A stretch of 64,000 nucleotides of DNA, from positions 1 through 64,000 of the forward strand of contig JAOAHZ010000011.1 of NCBI GenBank assembly GCA_026414975.1. Direction: 5' to 3'. The translations under genes were made by a program, and so were the position numbers. Positions within the stretch are counted from its first letter, which is position 1. Each line of letters starts with the position of its first letter. A model generated the notes under the pieces. The model made no database searches, was not told the origin of the DNA, and was given only the letters and a program-made list of their open reading frames with translations. Positions 43,767 to 52,681 of the stretch are shown piece by piece. The DNA comes from Bacteroidia bacterium. GTDB lineage: Bacteria; Bacteroidota; Bacteroidia; SpSt-205.

Positions 43767-44777
43767 ATGTCCTCCCCCAGCAGAGAGACAGTAGAAACCC
43801 TATTGGAGTGGTACGCTCAGCAAGGGCGCAACTTACCCTGGCGGGAGACCCGAGACCCCTACAAAATCTGGGTGATAGAGACCATCCTTCAGCAGACCCA
43901 GATTTCCCAAGCTCAAGCCTATATACACCGATTTCTAGAGCGATTTCCCACCTTAGACGCTTTGGCGGGCACCTCGTTAGAAGCGATTTTAGAAGTGTGG
44001 CAGGGATTAGGCTACTATCGAAGAGCCCTTCACTTGCATCAAACGGCTCAGCAGATCGTATCGGCGGGGGGGTGGACAGCCGTCCAATCGCAAGCTAATC
44101 CGCTTCACTTCTTAGAAAGTCTGCCGGGTATAGGACCCTATACAGCCCGAGCTATCCTGAGCTTTACGGGCTGGGCTCCGTACCTCCCCGTAGATGGAAA
44201 CTTAGTCCGTGTCTTGAGCCGCTTATGGGGGCTATCCAGTAGAGACCGCCGACTTTATCAGACCAAAGCAGACGCTCTGCCTGAATACTGGAGGAAACGA
44301 GAGATAGCCTTTGCGCTGATGGACTTGGCTCGGCTTCTATGCCTCCCCCGCCGACCTAAGTGTCTCCTTTGTCCTCTTGCATCCACCTGCGTGGCTTTAC
44401 AAAGAGGGACTCCCGAGCAATATCCTCCAGCCTATACCCCTCGCCCCAAACCCACGAGGTCATTTATGCTTACCCTATGCGCAAACAAAGAGGGAGTGTG
44501 GTTACAAAAACAGCCTTTAGGTGGTCTTTGGAGCGGCTTATGGTCCCTCCCCATGCAAGCCACCGATGCACCGATGGTCGCTCAGCCTACCTTAACTCAT
44601 GAATTCACCCATTTTCGGCTTGTGGGATATGTGCATCGCCAAGCTCATCCCCCTGATGATGCGGTGTTCGTAAGTTGGGCTCACCTTGCCCAATACGGTC
44701 TACCCGCTCCAATTCGCCGCCTACTTGCGCAGGAAGCGAAAGCTCAGGGTTTTTCCTTCTCGGTAGAGAAGCCCTAA
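43767..44777 (+). CDS. mutY: A/G-specific adenine glycosylase MutY
   Basis: This 336-residue glycosylase removes adenine opposite 8-oxoguanine. It has LPWRETRDPYKIWVIETILQ with catalytic Glu38, the helix-hairpin-helix LPGIGPYTARA, catalytic Asp in VDGNLVRV, and the 4Fe-4S ligands in CLPRRPKCLLCPLASTC. A NUDIX-like C-terminal domain ends with HEFTHFRL. Its last 57 nt overlap the 3' end of the convergent protease gene. Confidence 0.95.
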   Translation: MSSPSRETVETLLEWYAQQGRNLPWRETRDPYKIWVIETILQQTQISQAQAYIHRFLERFPTLDALAGTSLEAILEVWQGLGYYRRALHLHQTAQQIVSAGGWTAVQSQANPLHFLESLPGIGPYTARAILSFTGWAPYLPVDGNLVRVLSRLWGLSSRDRRLYQTKADALPEYWRKREIAFALMDLARLLCLPRRPKCLLCPLASTCVALQRGTPEQYPPAYTPRPKPTRSFMLTLCANKEGVWLQKQPLGGLWSGLWSLPMQATDAPMVAQPTLTHEFTHFRLVGYVHRQAHPPDDAVFVSWAHLAQYGLPAPIRRLLAQEAKAQGFSFSVEKP

Positions 44778-46976
44778 GTACAGTCCCTCCTCCCACTCCG
44801 CCACAGGAATAGCCGTCTCGCCGCTCCCTACCGTCCCTCTCCATATCAGCCGTCCCCCTGTATCATACAGGAGAAGTTCAGCTGAAGGACCTGCTGGCAG
44901 AGAAATCCAAAGTTGATCCCGAGCTGGGACGGGATAAATCCGCACCCCATCAAGGCTTTCACCCCTCTCTATGCTCGTGTATATTCCATTGCTTGTATAT
45001 GAGGCCTCCCATCCGGCCCGAGTAATAGAGCTGTCGGAAGTAAAAACAATCAGCATTTTACCGCTATTCGCAGTGATGGAGGGTGAGATATTAGCACCAC
45101 TGTAAGAACCTAATAAGGGGGCATTGGTCGTGGTGCCATCGTATATCCGGACAAAATCGTAGTTAGCCTCGGTGTTAAAGCTACTAAAAGTGAGCCGAAC
45201 CCATGTAGCGCCTGGCGGCTGGATTAGCCAGCTACAGAGAGAGCGGTTGGTGTAATCACTTACACCACTCTCATCCGATACGGTTCCAGAAGGAGCTGTG
45301 AGAATGGTGGTGCCGCTACAATAGGGCGTACTTATCGTTGTGTAGGTGAGAGACCAACCTTGCTCGGTGACGCTATTGTCTGTAGTGAAATATATCGTCG
45401 CCTCAGGTATAGACGTAGTTACGACGGGAGGAAGGTTGGTACCTGAGAAGCGCCGAACCATATACGAGACATTCGGCTGCAGGCCGTCATAAATGGTTAC
45501 AAAGTCGTAGCTGGCTTCGGTTCGGAAGCTATTGAACTGTATGCGAATCCCCGCCCCTTGGCCCGGCTGAATAACCCAGCGACAGTCCGCATCATTTCGG
45601 TAGTTGTTGGGACCACTGCCATCACTGATAGTTCCACTACTCTGCGTGAGAAGCTGAGTACCTCCACAGCTTCCAGGCACCTGAGCGGTGTAAGAGGCTT
45701 GAAACCCTGCTGCTGTACCTGAAGCATTTGTAAACAATTGAACCAGCATGCTACCTACCGAAGAGGTAAGTGTGGGAGGTAGATTCGTCCCTGAAAAAGC
45801 CCCCAGTCGCGGTGCGCTCGTCGTAGAGCCGTTATAGACTATGACGGAGTCGCCTGTAAGAAGGCTGAAACTTTGAAAGGTGAGAGTAATAGAGGTAGCC
45901 CCTGAGGGCTGTATTAGCCAGCGGCAATCAGCATTATTCGGGTAGTCGCTGCCTCCATCAGAAAAAGTACCCGATAGAGCGCTAAGGGTAACGGTACCGC
46001 TACAGCCTCCCGGTGCACTGCAACCTTGCGAAGTGAGAAGTCCAGCTCGGTAGCCCGTAGGACTCAATACAGCACGCATGCGATTCTTTTGACCTTGAGT
46101 GAATAGATTCATGCAGGCGTCATTCGTGTAGTCCATGTAGTTCATAAACATCTCGCTCTGGGTGTTATTACAAGCGGGAGCGGGCTTAGGAAAAGAAGGG
46201 CAGCCGTAGTTAGAGGTTTCATGCACGGGTGTGTCATTCACATAATCGTTTCCACACTGAGCATCCCCCCATATGTGCCGTAGATTGAGCCAGTGACCGA
46301 CTTCATGTGTGGCTGTTCGTCCTCCATTATAGGGTGCTTGGGCGCTCCCACCTCGTCCAAAATACCTGAAATCCACCACTACCCCGTCAGTATTCGCAGG
46401 CCCTCCACCTGGAAACTGGGCATATCCTAATACGCCCCCTCCAAGACGGCAGACCCATATATTCAAGTATTGGTCCGTCGGCCAAGCATCCTTACCACCT
46501 TGACTGGAGAACTTTACATCGTCCGCATAGGGACTGAATGAAGTCTTAGTCGTTTGGGTACGGGTGATCCCTGTGGTGGGGTTTCCTTGAGGATCCCGGG
46601 TCGCCAAACAAAATTCTATCTGGGCATCAGCCGCTACGGATGCAAACAAAGCGGGCGTATTGGAAGCATCGGCATTCTGACGGCGAAAATCCTCATTTAG
46701 CACTTGTATCTGAGATAGCACTTGAGCATCGGATATGTTTTCAGAAGCTGTACGATACACAATATGCACGACAACAGGAATCGTTATGACATTATTTGTG
46801 CGCAGGTGGGGAAACCGCTCCATCTGTTCAATGTAGGACCGAGTTTGAGACTCTACGGCAGCCATACGCTCGGCTATGGAGGGGTCCTTCTCTATCAAGT
46901 ATTGAAGGCGCTCCATGGTACCACAGCGGTGCTGAGCATACAAACCGAGGCTGCATACAAGAATAAGGTGCCGCAT
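44721..46976 (-). CDS. Secreted M43-like metalloprotease with CUB-like domains and T9SS sorting domain
   Basis: This 751-residue protein has a signal peptide (LGLYA, then Gln), a pro-region and a zinc protease domain with HEVGHWLNLRH (224-234) and a Met-turn near NYMDYTND, as in pappalysin-like M43 enzymes. Three CUB-like domains follow (about 324-660), each with a conserved CRWLIQP or CSWLIQP strand and a SFxxxxxYDFVxIYDG motif. The C-terminal domain (about 670-751, starting VRIYPVPARDQLW, then LLLYDTGGRLIW) is a type-A T9SS sorting signal. It is thus a cell-surface or secreted protease. TATCTTTA lies 4 nt before the ATG. Confidence 0.9.
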   Translation of the reverse strand: MRHLILVCSLGLYAQHRCGTMERLQYLIEKDPSIAERMAAVESQTRSYIEQMERFPHLRTNNVITIPVVVHIVYRTASENISDAQVLSQIQVLNEDFRRQNADASNTPALFASVAADAQIEFCLATRDPQGNPTTGITRTQTTKTSFSPYADDVKFSSQGGKDAWPTDQYLNIWVCRLGGGVLGYAQFPGGGPANTDGVVVDFRYFGRGGSAQAPYNGGRTATHEVGHWLNLRHIWGDAQCGNDYVNDTPVHETSNYGCPSFPKPAPACNNTQSEMFMNYMDYTNDACMNLFTQGQKNRMRAVLSPTGYRAGLLTSQGCSAPGGCSGTVTLSALSGTFSDGGSDYPNNADCRWLIQPSGATSITLTFQSFSLLTGDSVIVYNGSTTSAPRLGAFSGTNLPPTLTSSVGSMLVQLFTNASGTAAGFQASYTAQVPGSCGGTQLLTQSSGTISDGSGPNNYRNDADCRWVIQPGQGAGIRIQFNSFRTEASYDFVTIYDGLQPNVSYMVRRFSGTNLPPVVTTSIPEATIYFTTDNSVTEQGWSLTYTTISTPYCSGTTILTAPSGTVSDESGVSDYTNRSLCSWLIQPPGATWVRLTFSSFNTEANYDFVRIYDGTTTNAPLLGSYSGANISPSITANSGKMLIVFTSDSSITRAGWEASYTSNGIYTSIERGESLDGVRIYPVPARDQLWISLPAGPSAELLLYDTGGRLIWRGTVGSGETAIPVAEWEEGLYLGLLYREGKTLSFRFLRK

Positions 46977-46980
46977 AAAG

Positions 46981-46988
46981 TAAAGATA
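46981..46988 (-). promoter_or_regulatory. -7 element (TATCTTTA) of the protease gene
   Basis: On the minus strand, 4 nt before the ATG at 46976. The last base differs from TAnnTTTG. Confidence 0.45.
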
Positions 46989-47000
46989 CTTATTATCGTT

Positions 47001-49112
47001 CTATGCCGTGAAAAGCTCTAAGCTATGCCGTTCAACATACTCACTGAGATGCGTCCTCAGAGTTGGATAAAGAGCCAGAGAAGGGTCCTGCGAAACCAGG
47101 TTCTCAGCAGCCTGTCGGGCTTGCCGGAGGATAGCCTGATCTTCCACAATGTCCGCTATCTTGAACTCAGGTAAGCCACTCTGTTTAGTCCCCAGAAAGT
47201 CGCCTGGCCCACGCAGCTTGAGGTCTATCTCAGCGATATGGAAACCGTCATGGTACTGAGCCAAAGCCTGAAAACGAGTCAGAGCTGTCTCCGATAGGTT
47301 ATTAGGAGCTATAAAAATCGCATAAGATGGATATCCCCCTCGACCCACACGACCCCTCAGCTGATGAAGCTGGGATAGACCAAAGCGATCTGCATGCTCC
47401 ACAATTAATACCGTCGCATTAGGTACATCCACGCCGACCTCTACCACCGTCGTGCCAACAAGGATGCGCGTATGACCTGATTTGAATAGGTGCATCTCAC
47501 GCTCTTTACGCTCACTGTTCATGCGTCCATGAATCATGCCTACGGGGTACTCGGAGAATGTCCTCTGAATCAGCTCGTACCCCTCCTCCACGGCTTTAAG
47601 ATCGGTTTTCTCAGACTCTTCCACGAGAGGGTAGATAACATAAGCCTGATGACCTTTTTGAAGCTCAGCGCGGAGGAGATTCCACACTTCGCGTCGTTGG
47701 GCTTCTGTACGGATGTAAGTCTTAACAGGCTGGCGCCCTGGCGGAAGCTCATCAATGATAGACACATCCACATCCCCATACACTGAGAGAGCTAATGTAC
47801 GGGGTATAGGTGTGGCCGTAAGGAGAAGGTTATGAGGACGATAGGGATGGGCTTTCTCCCAAAGCGCAGCCCGCTGCTTAACCCCAAACTTGTGCTGCTC
47901 ATCAATAATCGTCAGCCCTAACCGATGATACTGTACATTCTTTTGAAAGAGAGCGTGCGTACCTATAATGCAAGCCAACTCTCCAGTAGCTAACTTTTCT
48001 AAGATGCGTTTCCTTTGGGCTGGTGGAGTGCTACCCAATAGCAGTCCTACCCCGATACCAAGAGGAGCAAGCCATTTACGAAAGCTACGAGCATGCTGTT
48101 CAGCCAGCACCTCCGTTGGTGCCATAAGAGCGACTTGGTAGCCGTTTCCAATAGCAATCAAGGCAGCAAAGAGGGCTACAATCGTTTTTCCACTCCCCAC
48201 ATCCCCCTGAATGAGTCGATTCATAGGTGTAGATAAGGCCATATCGCGCCGAATCTCCTTGATAACTCGCTTTTGGGCTTCCGTGAGAGCAAAGGGCAGA
48301 TACTTTTCATAAAACTCGTTTAGCAAAGAGCCAACCTGGGTAAAAGAAGGCGCCGTGTACTGGGTCTTGAGAAAATATTTTCGCCGAATAAGGAGGACTT
48401 GCAGGAGAAAAAATTCTTGGAACTTAAAGCGATAGCGTGCTTGGTCAGCCTCCTCTATGGATGTAGGGAGGTGCAAAGCCCGAAGAGCTTCCGACAAAGG
48501 CATAAGTTGATAAGCCTCCCGAATAGGGGCCGGTATGGGGTCTTCCCGCTCAAATCGTGTAATGCGATAAAGCTCCTCAAAAAGCATATGAAGTCGTTTA
48601 TTATCCAATCCAGCTTGACGCAGCTTTTCGCTAAGAGGATAAACAGGGTAAATCCGCAAAAACTGCTCGGGTACTTTGCTATCTGTTAGCAGAACCAGGT
48701 CAGGGTGAGCAATCTGGAGGATTCTTTTCTTATAGAGGGGGCGGCCTATGGCTAAGACTTGTTGCCCAGGGCTGAATTTTTGACGAACCCACTCCCATCC
48801 TTGATACCAGACTAATTCTATCCAAGCCTGACCATCATAAAGCGTAGTCGTGAGGAGAGCACGACGACCGCCTGCTAAAGGTCGCACTTGAAAAGGCCCA
48901 AGCTTACCTCGGAATACCGCCTCCTGTTCGGGGCGAGCCTGCGCAATCGGTGTGATCTGCCCATAATCTAAATAACGCCGAGGGAAGTACTCCAGCAAGT
49001 CCTCGTAAGTACGAAGCCCTAACTCTGTCTCAAGTACCTCTGCTCGGCGGGGTCCAACGCCCTTCAGATAGGCTAAGGGAGTCTTCCATATATCGGGTTG
49101 AGGGGATTTCAC
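47001..49112 (-). CDS. recG: ATP-dependent DNA helicase RecG
   Basis: This 703-residue helicase remodels stalled forks. It has the N-terminal wedge/OB domain (PLAYLKGVGPRRAEVL, YFPRRYLDY), helicase motif I GDVGSGKT, motif II DEQH (RecG has DEQHRFG-like; here DEQHKFGVKQR), motif III TATPIPRTL and motif VI region QLRGRVGRGGYPSY. GTG 49112 overlaps the stop of the large secreted protein (GTGA), so recG is translated from that transcript. Confidence 0.95.
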   Translation of the reverse strand: MKSPQPDIWKTPLAYLKGVGPRRAEVLETELGLRTYEDLLEYFPRRYLDYGQITPIAQARPEQEAVFRGKLGPFQVRPLAGGRRALLTTTLYDGQAWIELVWYQGWEWVRQKFSPGQQVLAIGRPLYKKRILQIAHPDLVLLTDSKVPEQFLRIYPVYPLSEKLRQAGLDNKRLHMLFEELYRITRFEREDPIPAPIREAYQLMPLSEALRALHLPTSIEEADQARYRFKFQEFFLLQVLLIRRKYFLKTQYTAPSFTQVGSLLNEFYEKYLPFALTEAQKRVIKEIRRDMALSTPMNRLIQGDVGSGKTIVALFAALIAIGNGYQVALMAPTEVLAEQHARSFRKWLAPLGIGVGLLLGSTPPAQRKRILEKLATGELACIIGTHALFQKNVQYHRLGLTIIDEQHKFGVKQRAALWEKAHPYRPHNLLLTATPIPRTLALSVYGDVDVSIIDELPPGRQPVKTYIRTEAQRREVWNLLRAELQKGHQAYVIYPLVEESEKTDLKAVEEGYELIQRTFSEYPVGMIHGRMNSERKEREMHLFKSGHTRILVGTTVVEVGVDVPNATVLIVEHADRFGLSQLHQLRGRVGRGGYPSYAIFIAPNNLSETALTRFQALAQYHDGFHIAEIDLKLRGPGDFLGTKQSGLPEFKIADIVEDQAILRQARQAAENLVSQDPSLALYPTLRTHLSEYVERHSLELFTA

Positions 49113-52100
49113 ACCTTCAGAAGGCGAACGCGATAACGCTGCACAGGATTAGCTTCTACCATTAGCGTATAATACCCCGCTGGGAGCTCTAGCAGTGAGA
49201 GCTTATGCTCACCTCCTCCCTGGAGATTCCACTGTTTCACCAGACGCCCTGTCATCTCATAAAGTTGAATGGTCCACGAGCCATCGGGCAGAAGCAGATT
49301 TAGCTCATCCCGTACCGGATTGGGATAGCAAGAGATGATCCCCTCTTGCGCACTACCCAGTGCAGAGGGAGTTTGCGGCTCGGCGCGCAGGACAGTTATA
49401 GTCTGAGTGGTGCTGTCCCGACAGTTGAAGTTAGTCGCCACGAGTGTAACAGAATAAGTACCAGGCTGAGTATAGGCGTAGGAAGGTGAAACAGCTGTAC
49501 TGGTGTCACCCGTTCCAAATCGCCATAGGTAAGCCGTAGCGCCTACAGAGATATTGTTGAAATACACCGTCCCTCCTCCTGCGTTTAGATCAACAGGATT
49601 AGGCGTAGCGCTAAAGCGAGCTTGAAGCCCCAGCGTAGTACAATCCCATCTTACCTCCACCTCTTGGACCGCTGTGTCGCTACATAGTCCATTCCCTACC
49701 GCTAAGACCACTGGAAAGCGCCCGGCTCGCCCATAAGTATGCGTAGGGTTAGACAAACCACTGACTGGAGGCGACCCATCTCCGAAATTCCACAATCGCT
49801 GGGTAGGAGGAGGCACGCTTTGGTCGGTAAAAGTAATGGGCTGTCCAACCTGAGCAACACTGGGCGCAGAGAATTGAGCCGTGATAGCGCTACCTAAGGT
49901 GAGATTGATTTCATCGGTAGCACTGCATCCGTTAGCATTTTGAGCAATAACTTGATAAGTACCCGAGCCGGTGGCCGTAATTTGGCAACTCGTACCGGGC
50001 AGAGGAGAGTTATTGAGAAGCCATTGACACATAACCGCTTGCGGCCCAGCATCTAGAGATACAGCAGATGCACAAACAGATTGGTCCGGCCCCAAATCAA
50101 CCGCAAATCGCGTAAAAGTAACTTGTACCGTATCGCGCCCTATACATCCATAGGGATTGCTGACTAAGACAGCGTAACTTCCGCTCTGGGTTGCCAAGAT
50201 GGTTTGAGTAGTTGCAATAGGCACGCCATTTAGCGTCCAGAGATATTGATTGCCTGGAAAGCCTGCATCTAATAAGGGAGGGGGATCGCCGGCACAAAGA
50301 CTTCGGTCAGGACCCAGATTGACGGGTATAGCAGAAACCACTTGAAGGTTAAAGGTATCTCGTCCGACACATCCTCCTGGATAAGATACTTCTGCCACAT
50401 ATTCCCCTGGACCTGTTGCAGCATAGGTAGAGAGGTTCGTGGCAACGGGGGTGCCGTTGTAGTACCATGTGATAGTCGCCCCGGGAAAGCTGATCACTGT
50501 CAGAGGCAACGGGGGATCCGACTGGCACCGCACTGTATCAGCCGGAAGACTGACTGAAGGGACAGAAACAACATAAACCAGCACACTATCCCATGGAGAA
50601 AGGCCGCAGCACGCGCTACCTACACGAAGCTTGACCCAGTGGGCTCCTGGCGTAGAAAAGGTAACGGGAGGTGGATTAGGCGTAGAAGCTGTGGAGGGGG
50701 TTCCATTGGAGAAGAGCCATTCATAAGAGTCAGCTAACACGGGCGTAGAAAATGAGACAGGAGCTCCCACACAGGTAGCTATGTGAGATACCTGGATTTG
50801 AGGAACAGGAGTCTTGCGAGTGACGAGGACAAAGTCTGCGTAACTATAGGGCAGTCCGTCTACAAGGAGAGTAGGGGTTTTCGCTCCCTCTGAAGGGTAG
50901 GAGACCGATCCCGAAGATGCGGTAAGAGCAGCTGGGTCCCCGCCTGTATTCCATACGAAGTAGGAGCCTGCAGCACTGGTAGAGAGTACTACAGGCTGAT
51001 ATGTGCAAGAGGAAATGTTATCCACGAGGATAGGAGGCTCCAAGGGATTGTATCCATTTTGGACGATAGCAGGATATACGTTGGAACCCGGATGCTCGTA
51101 GAGAGTGTAGGCTACACCGGGCGATCCATTTCCACCTCGGCCTCCATTTCCACCTCGGCCTCCGTTGCCGCCCCGACCGCCGGCGCCGCCCTCACAGCCG
51201 GCTGCATTCCCGCCGTTGAGGAGGCGGTCATTGCCGGGCAACCCTCCTACTCCCCCTGCTCCGCCCATCCCTCCTGCTCCCCCGATGCCCGCAGCTCCAG
51301 CTCCTCCCGTGGTGAGCCGACAGTCTTTGAAGAGGCCGTTCGGACCATTGGCCCAGAGAAATACAGCAAAGCTGCCCCCCCCGGCCGTACCTCGTGTGCC
51401 TCCTGTTCCACGCTGTCCACCTTCGCCGCCTCCACCTCCTCCGCCCCCCGGGCTATTCCAGTCGTAGGTCACACCATTGAACCCGGGGATACACCCTACA
51501 CTTCCTCCTCCGCCGCCGCCTCCCCCTCCACTGCCATCGGTACCATCGGTTCCATCCGTCCCATCCTGCGGCACAAAATATCCTCCTACGAACTGAGCCA
51601 CTCCATCTTGACCGTCTTGTCCATGTTGGCCATTAGCCCCAGCTTGCCCGTCCTCTCCTGTATGATCTGGCAGATTGAAAGGCGTCGGACAGTTATTGAA
51701 GAAGTTGATAATGTCTGTGGCATTCAAGCCGTTACTGCAGTAACAGAGTCCAGGTTTACCCGATCCTCCTGCTCCGCCTCCCGGACCATTGCCAGGTAGT
51801 CCATTTTGTCCATCAGGTGCAGAAGCAATGCTCGGATCGCAAAGCGAACAGAATAAGCAGTTAGTACCTGTACCTCGGTTGCCTCCATTACCCCCCGCTC
51901 CTCCTGCTCTGGCTCCTCCGGACCAACTGCTCCCTCCCGCCCCTCCGAGGTTGGTGTAAGGAGAGGTAATTGGATCACAGCGCCTACACCCCAATCCCCC
52001 CGCTTGACCGGGCGCCCCCGCTGCACCATTGACGCCAGGAGTCCCATTCACCCCATCTCCACCTTTTCCAGCATGAATCTTACACCGGGCTACCGTGTAG

Positions 52101-52564
52101 TCTCGGCATCCATTGAGGTACAAACCGTATGTGGAAATGCCAGGACCCGGGGCATTCGCCACCTCTATCTCTAAATCTTGTAGTCGGAAACCCCGCCGAT
52201 TCACCGCTACTATGGCTGTAAGGCGAGGGGGATTGGGTTCCACATTCGCATCGCTCCGAACTATCTTGGTTACGGCAGTATTAGACTTTTTCCACCCCTG
52301 CGCTGGAAGGTAGCCCCCCTCTATGATAATGCTATCCAAAGGCAGCGTCAGGGGTGAACTGATAGTATATGTACCAGCAGCCATGCGTAGATACCGAGCC
52401 GAAGGAGACACAAGTGAAAGACCATAAGACAAGCTCGCCGGATTAGACCGGGTACCCGCTGCCCCACTGTTAGCTCCAGAAGGAGAAATATAGATAATGC
52501 CGCATTCCTGTGCCCACAGAAGCATAGCAAAGGCGCTACCAAGCCAGATAGTGGATGATGCCAT
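49109..52564 (-). CDS. Large secreted Gly-rich/PKD protein with T9SS sorting domain
   Basis: This 1151-residue protein has a signal peptide (WLGSAFAMLLWA, then Gln) and an N-terminal region resembling a parallel beta-helix (YISPSGANSGAAGTRSNPAS). A Gly-rich stretch of about 330 residues includes GRGGNGGRGGNG and DGTDGTDGTDG runs. Four or five Ig-like modules follow (repeated LGPDxSxCA and GxYxVxxxNxxGC), then two PKD domains (RLWNFGDGSPPV, YLWRFGTGDT) and a C-terminal sorting domain (CYPNPVRDELNLLLPDG, LYEMTGRLVKQW). It is likely a surface or adhesin-type protein; the ligand is unknown. ATG 52564 is preferred over the upstream 52606 because TACATTTG sits 4 nt before it. Confidence 0.87.
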   Translation of the reverse strand: MASSTIWLGSAFAMLLWAQECGIIYISPSGANSGAAGTRSNPASLSYGLSLVSPSARYLRMAAGTYTISSPLTLPLDSIIIEGGYLPAQGWKKSNTAVTKIVRSDANVEPNPPRLTAIVAVNRRGFRLQDLEIEVANAPGPGISTYGLYLNGCRDYTVARCKIHAGKGGDGVNGTPGVNGAAGAPGQAGGLGCRRCDPITSPYTNLGGAGGSSWSGGARAGGAGGNGGNRGTGTNCLFCSLCDPSIASAPDGQNGLPGNGPGGGAGGSGKPGLCYCSNGLNATDIINFFNNCPTPFNLPDHTGEDGQAGANGQHGQDGQDGVAQFVGGYFVPQDGTDGTDGTDGSGGGGGGGGGSVGCIPGFNGVTYDWNSPGGGGGGGGEGGQRGTGGTRGTAGGGSFAVFLWANGPNGLFKDCRLTTGGAGAAGIGGAGGMGGAGGVGGLPGNDRLLNGGNAAGCEGGAGGRGGNGGRGGNGGRGGNGSPGVAYTLYEHPGSNVYPAIVQNGYNPLEPPILVDNISSCTYQPVVLSTSAAGSYFVWNTGGDPAALTASSGSVSYPSEGAKTPTLLVDGLPYSYADFVLVTRKTPVPQIQVSHIATCVGAPVSFSTPVLADSYEWLFSNGTPSTASTPNPPPVTFSTPGAHWVKLRVGSACCGLSPWDSVLVYVVSVPSVSLPADTVRCQSDPPLPLTVISFPGATITWYYNGTPVATNLSTYAATGPGEYVAEVSYPGGCVGRDTFNLQVVSAIPVNLGPDRSLCAGDPPPLLDAGFPGNQYLWTLNGVPIATTQTILATQSGSYAVLVSNPYGCIGRDTVQVTFTRFAVDLGPDQSVCASAVSLDAGPQAVMCQWLLNNSPLPGTSCQITATGSGTYQVIAQNANGCSATDEINLTLGSAITAQFSAPSVAQVGQPITFTDQSVPPPTQRLWNFGDGSPPVSGLSNPTHTYGRAGRFPVVLAVGNGLCSDTAVQEVEVRWDCTTLGLQARFSATPNPVDLNAGGGTVYFNNISVGATAYLWRFGTGDTSTAVSPSYAYTQPGTYSVTLVATNFNCRDSTTQTITVLRAEPQTPSALGSAQEGIISCYPNPVRDELNLLLPDGSWTIQLYEMTGRLVKQWNLQGGGEHKLSLLELPAGYYTLMVEANPVQRYRVRLLKV
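51126..51179. repeat. 18-bp tandem repeat in the Gly-rich coding region
   Basis: Three units; the first two (CCATTTCCACCTCGGCCT) are identical and the third is degenerate. Each encodes a GRGGNG unit on the minus strand. Length change by slippage would stay in frame. Confidence 0.75.
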
Positions 52565-52568
52565 ATGA

Positions 52569-52576
52569 CAAATGTA
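52569..52576 (-). promoter_or_regulatory. -7 element (TACATTTG) of the Gly-rich protein gene
   Basis: Full TAnnTTTG match on the minus strand, 4 nt before ATG 52564. Confidence 0.6.
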
Positions 52577-52666
52577 GCAGATTCTGAGGAGGTAGAATGC
52601 TAACAATCCCTCTCACCTGCAAATGGCCGCAAACTTCCACTACACTTAGAAGTAAAATTAATTTTG

Positions 52667-52674
52667 TATCTTTG
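52667..52674 (+). promoter_or_regulatory. -7 element (TATCTTTG) of the lipoprotein gene
   Basis: It ends 7 nt before ATG 52682. The AT-rich stretch just upstream (AAAATTAATTTT) is unusual for this window and may strengthen the promoter. Confidence 0.6.
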
Positions 52675-52681
52675 CTGCGAT

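Noticed and set aside
51126-51179. Possible CRISPR-like short repeats
   Set aside because: The 18-bp units are contiguous with no spacers and encode GRGGNG units in frame.
51059-51799. 246-codon plus-strand open frame rich in Ser, Ala and Pro
   Set aside because: It is the antisense of the Gly-rich coding region; GC-biased Gly codons leave the opposite strand open. It has no promoter and no family.
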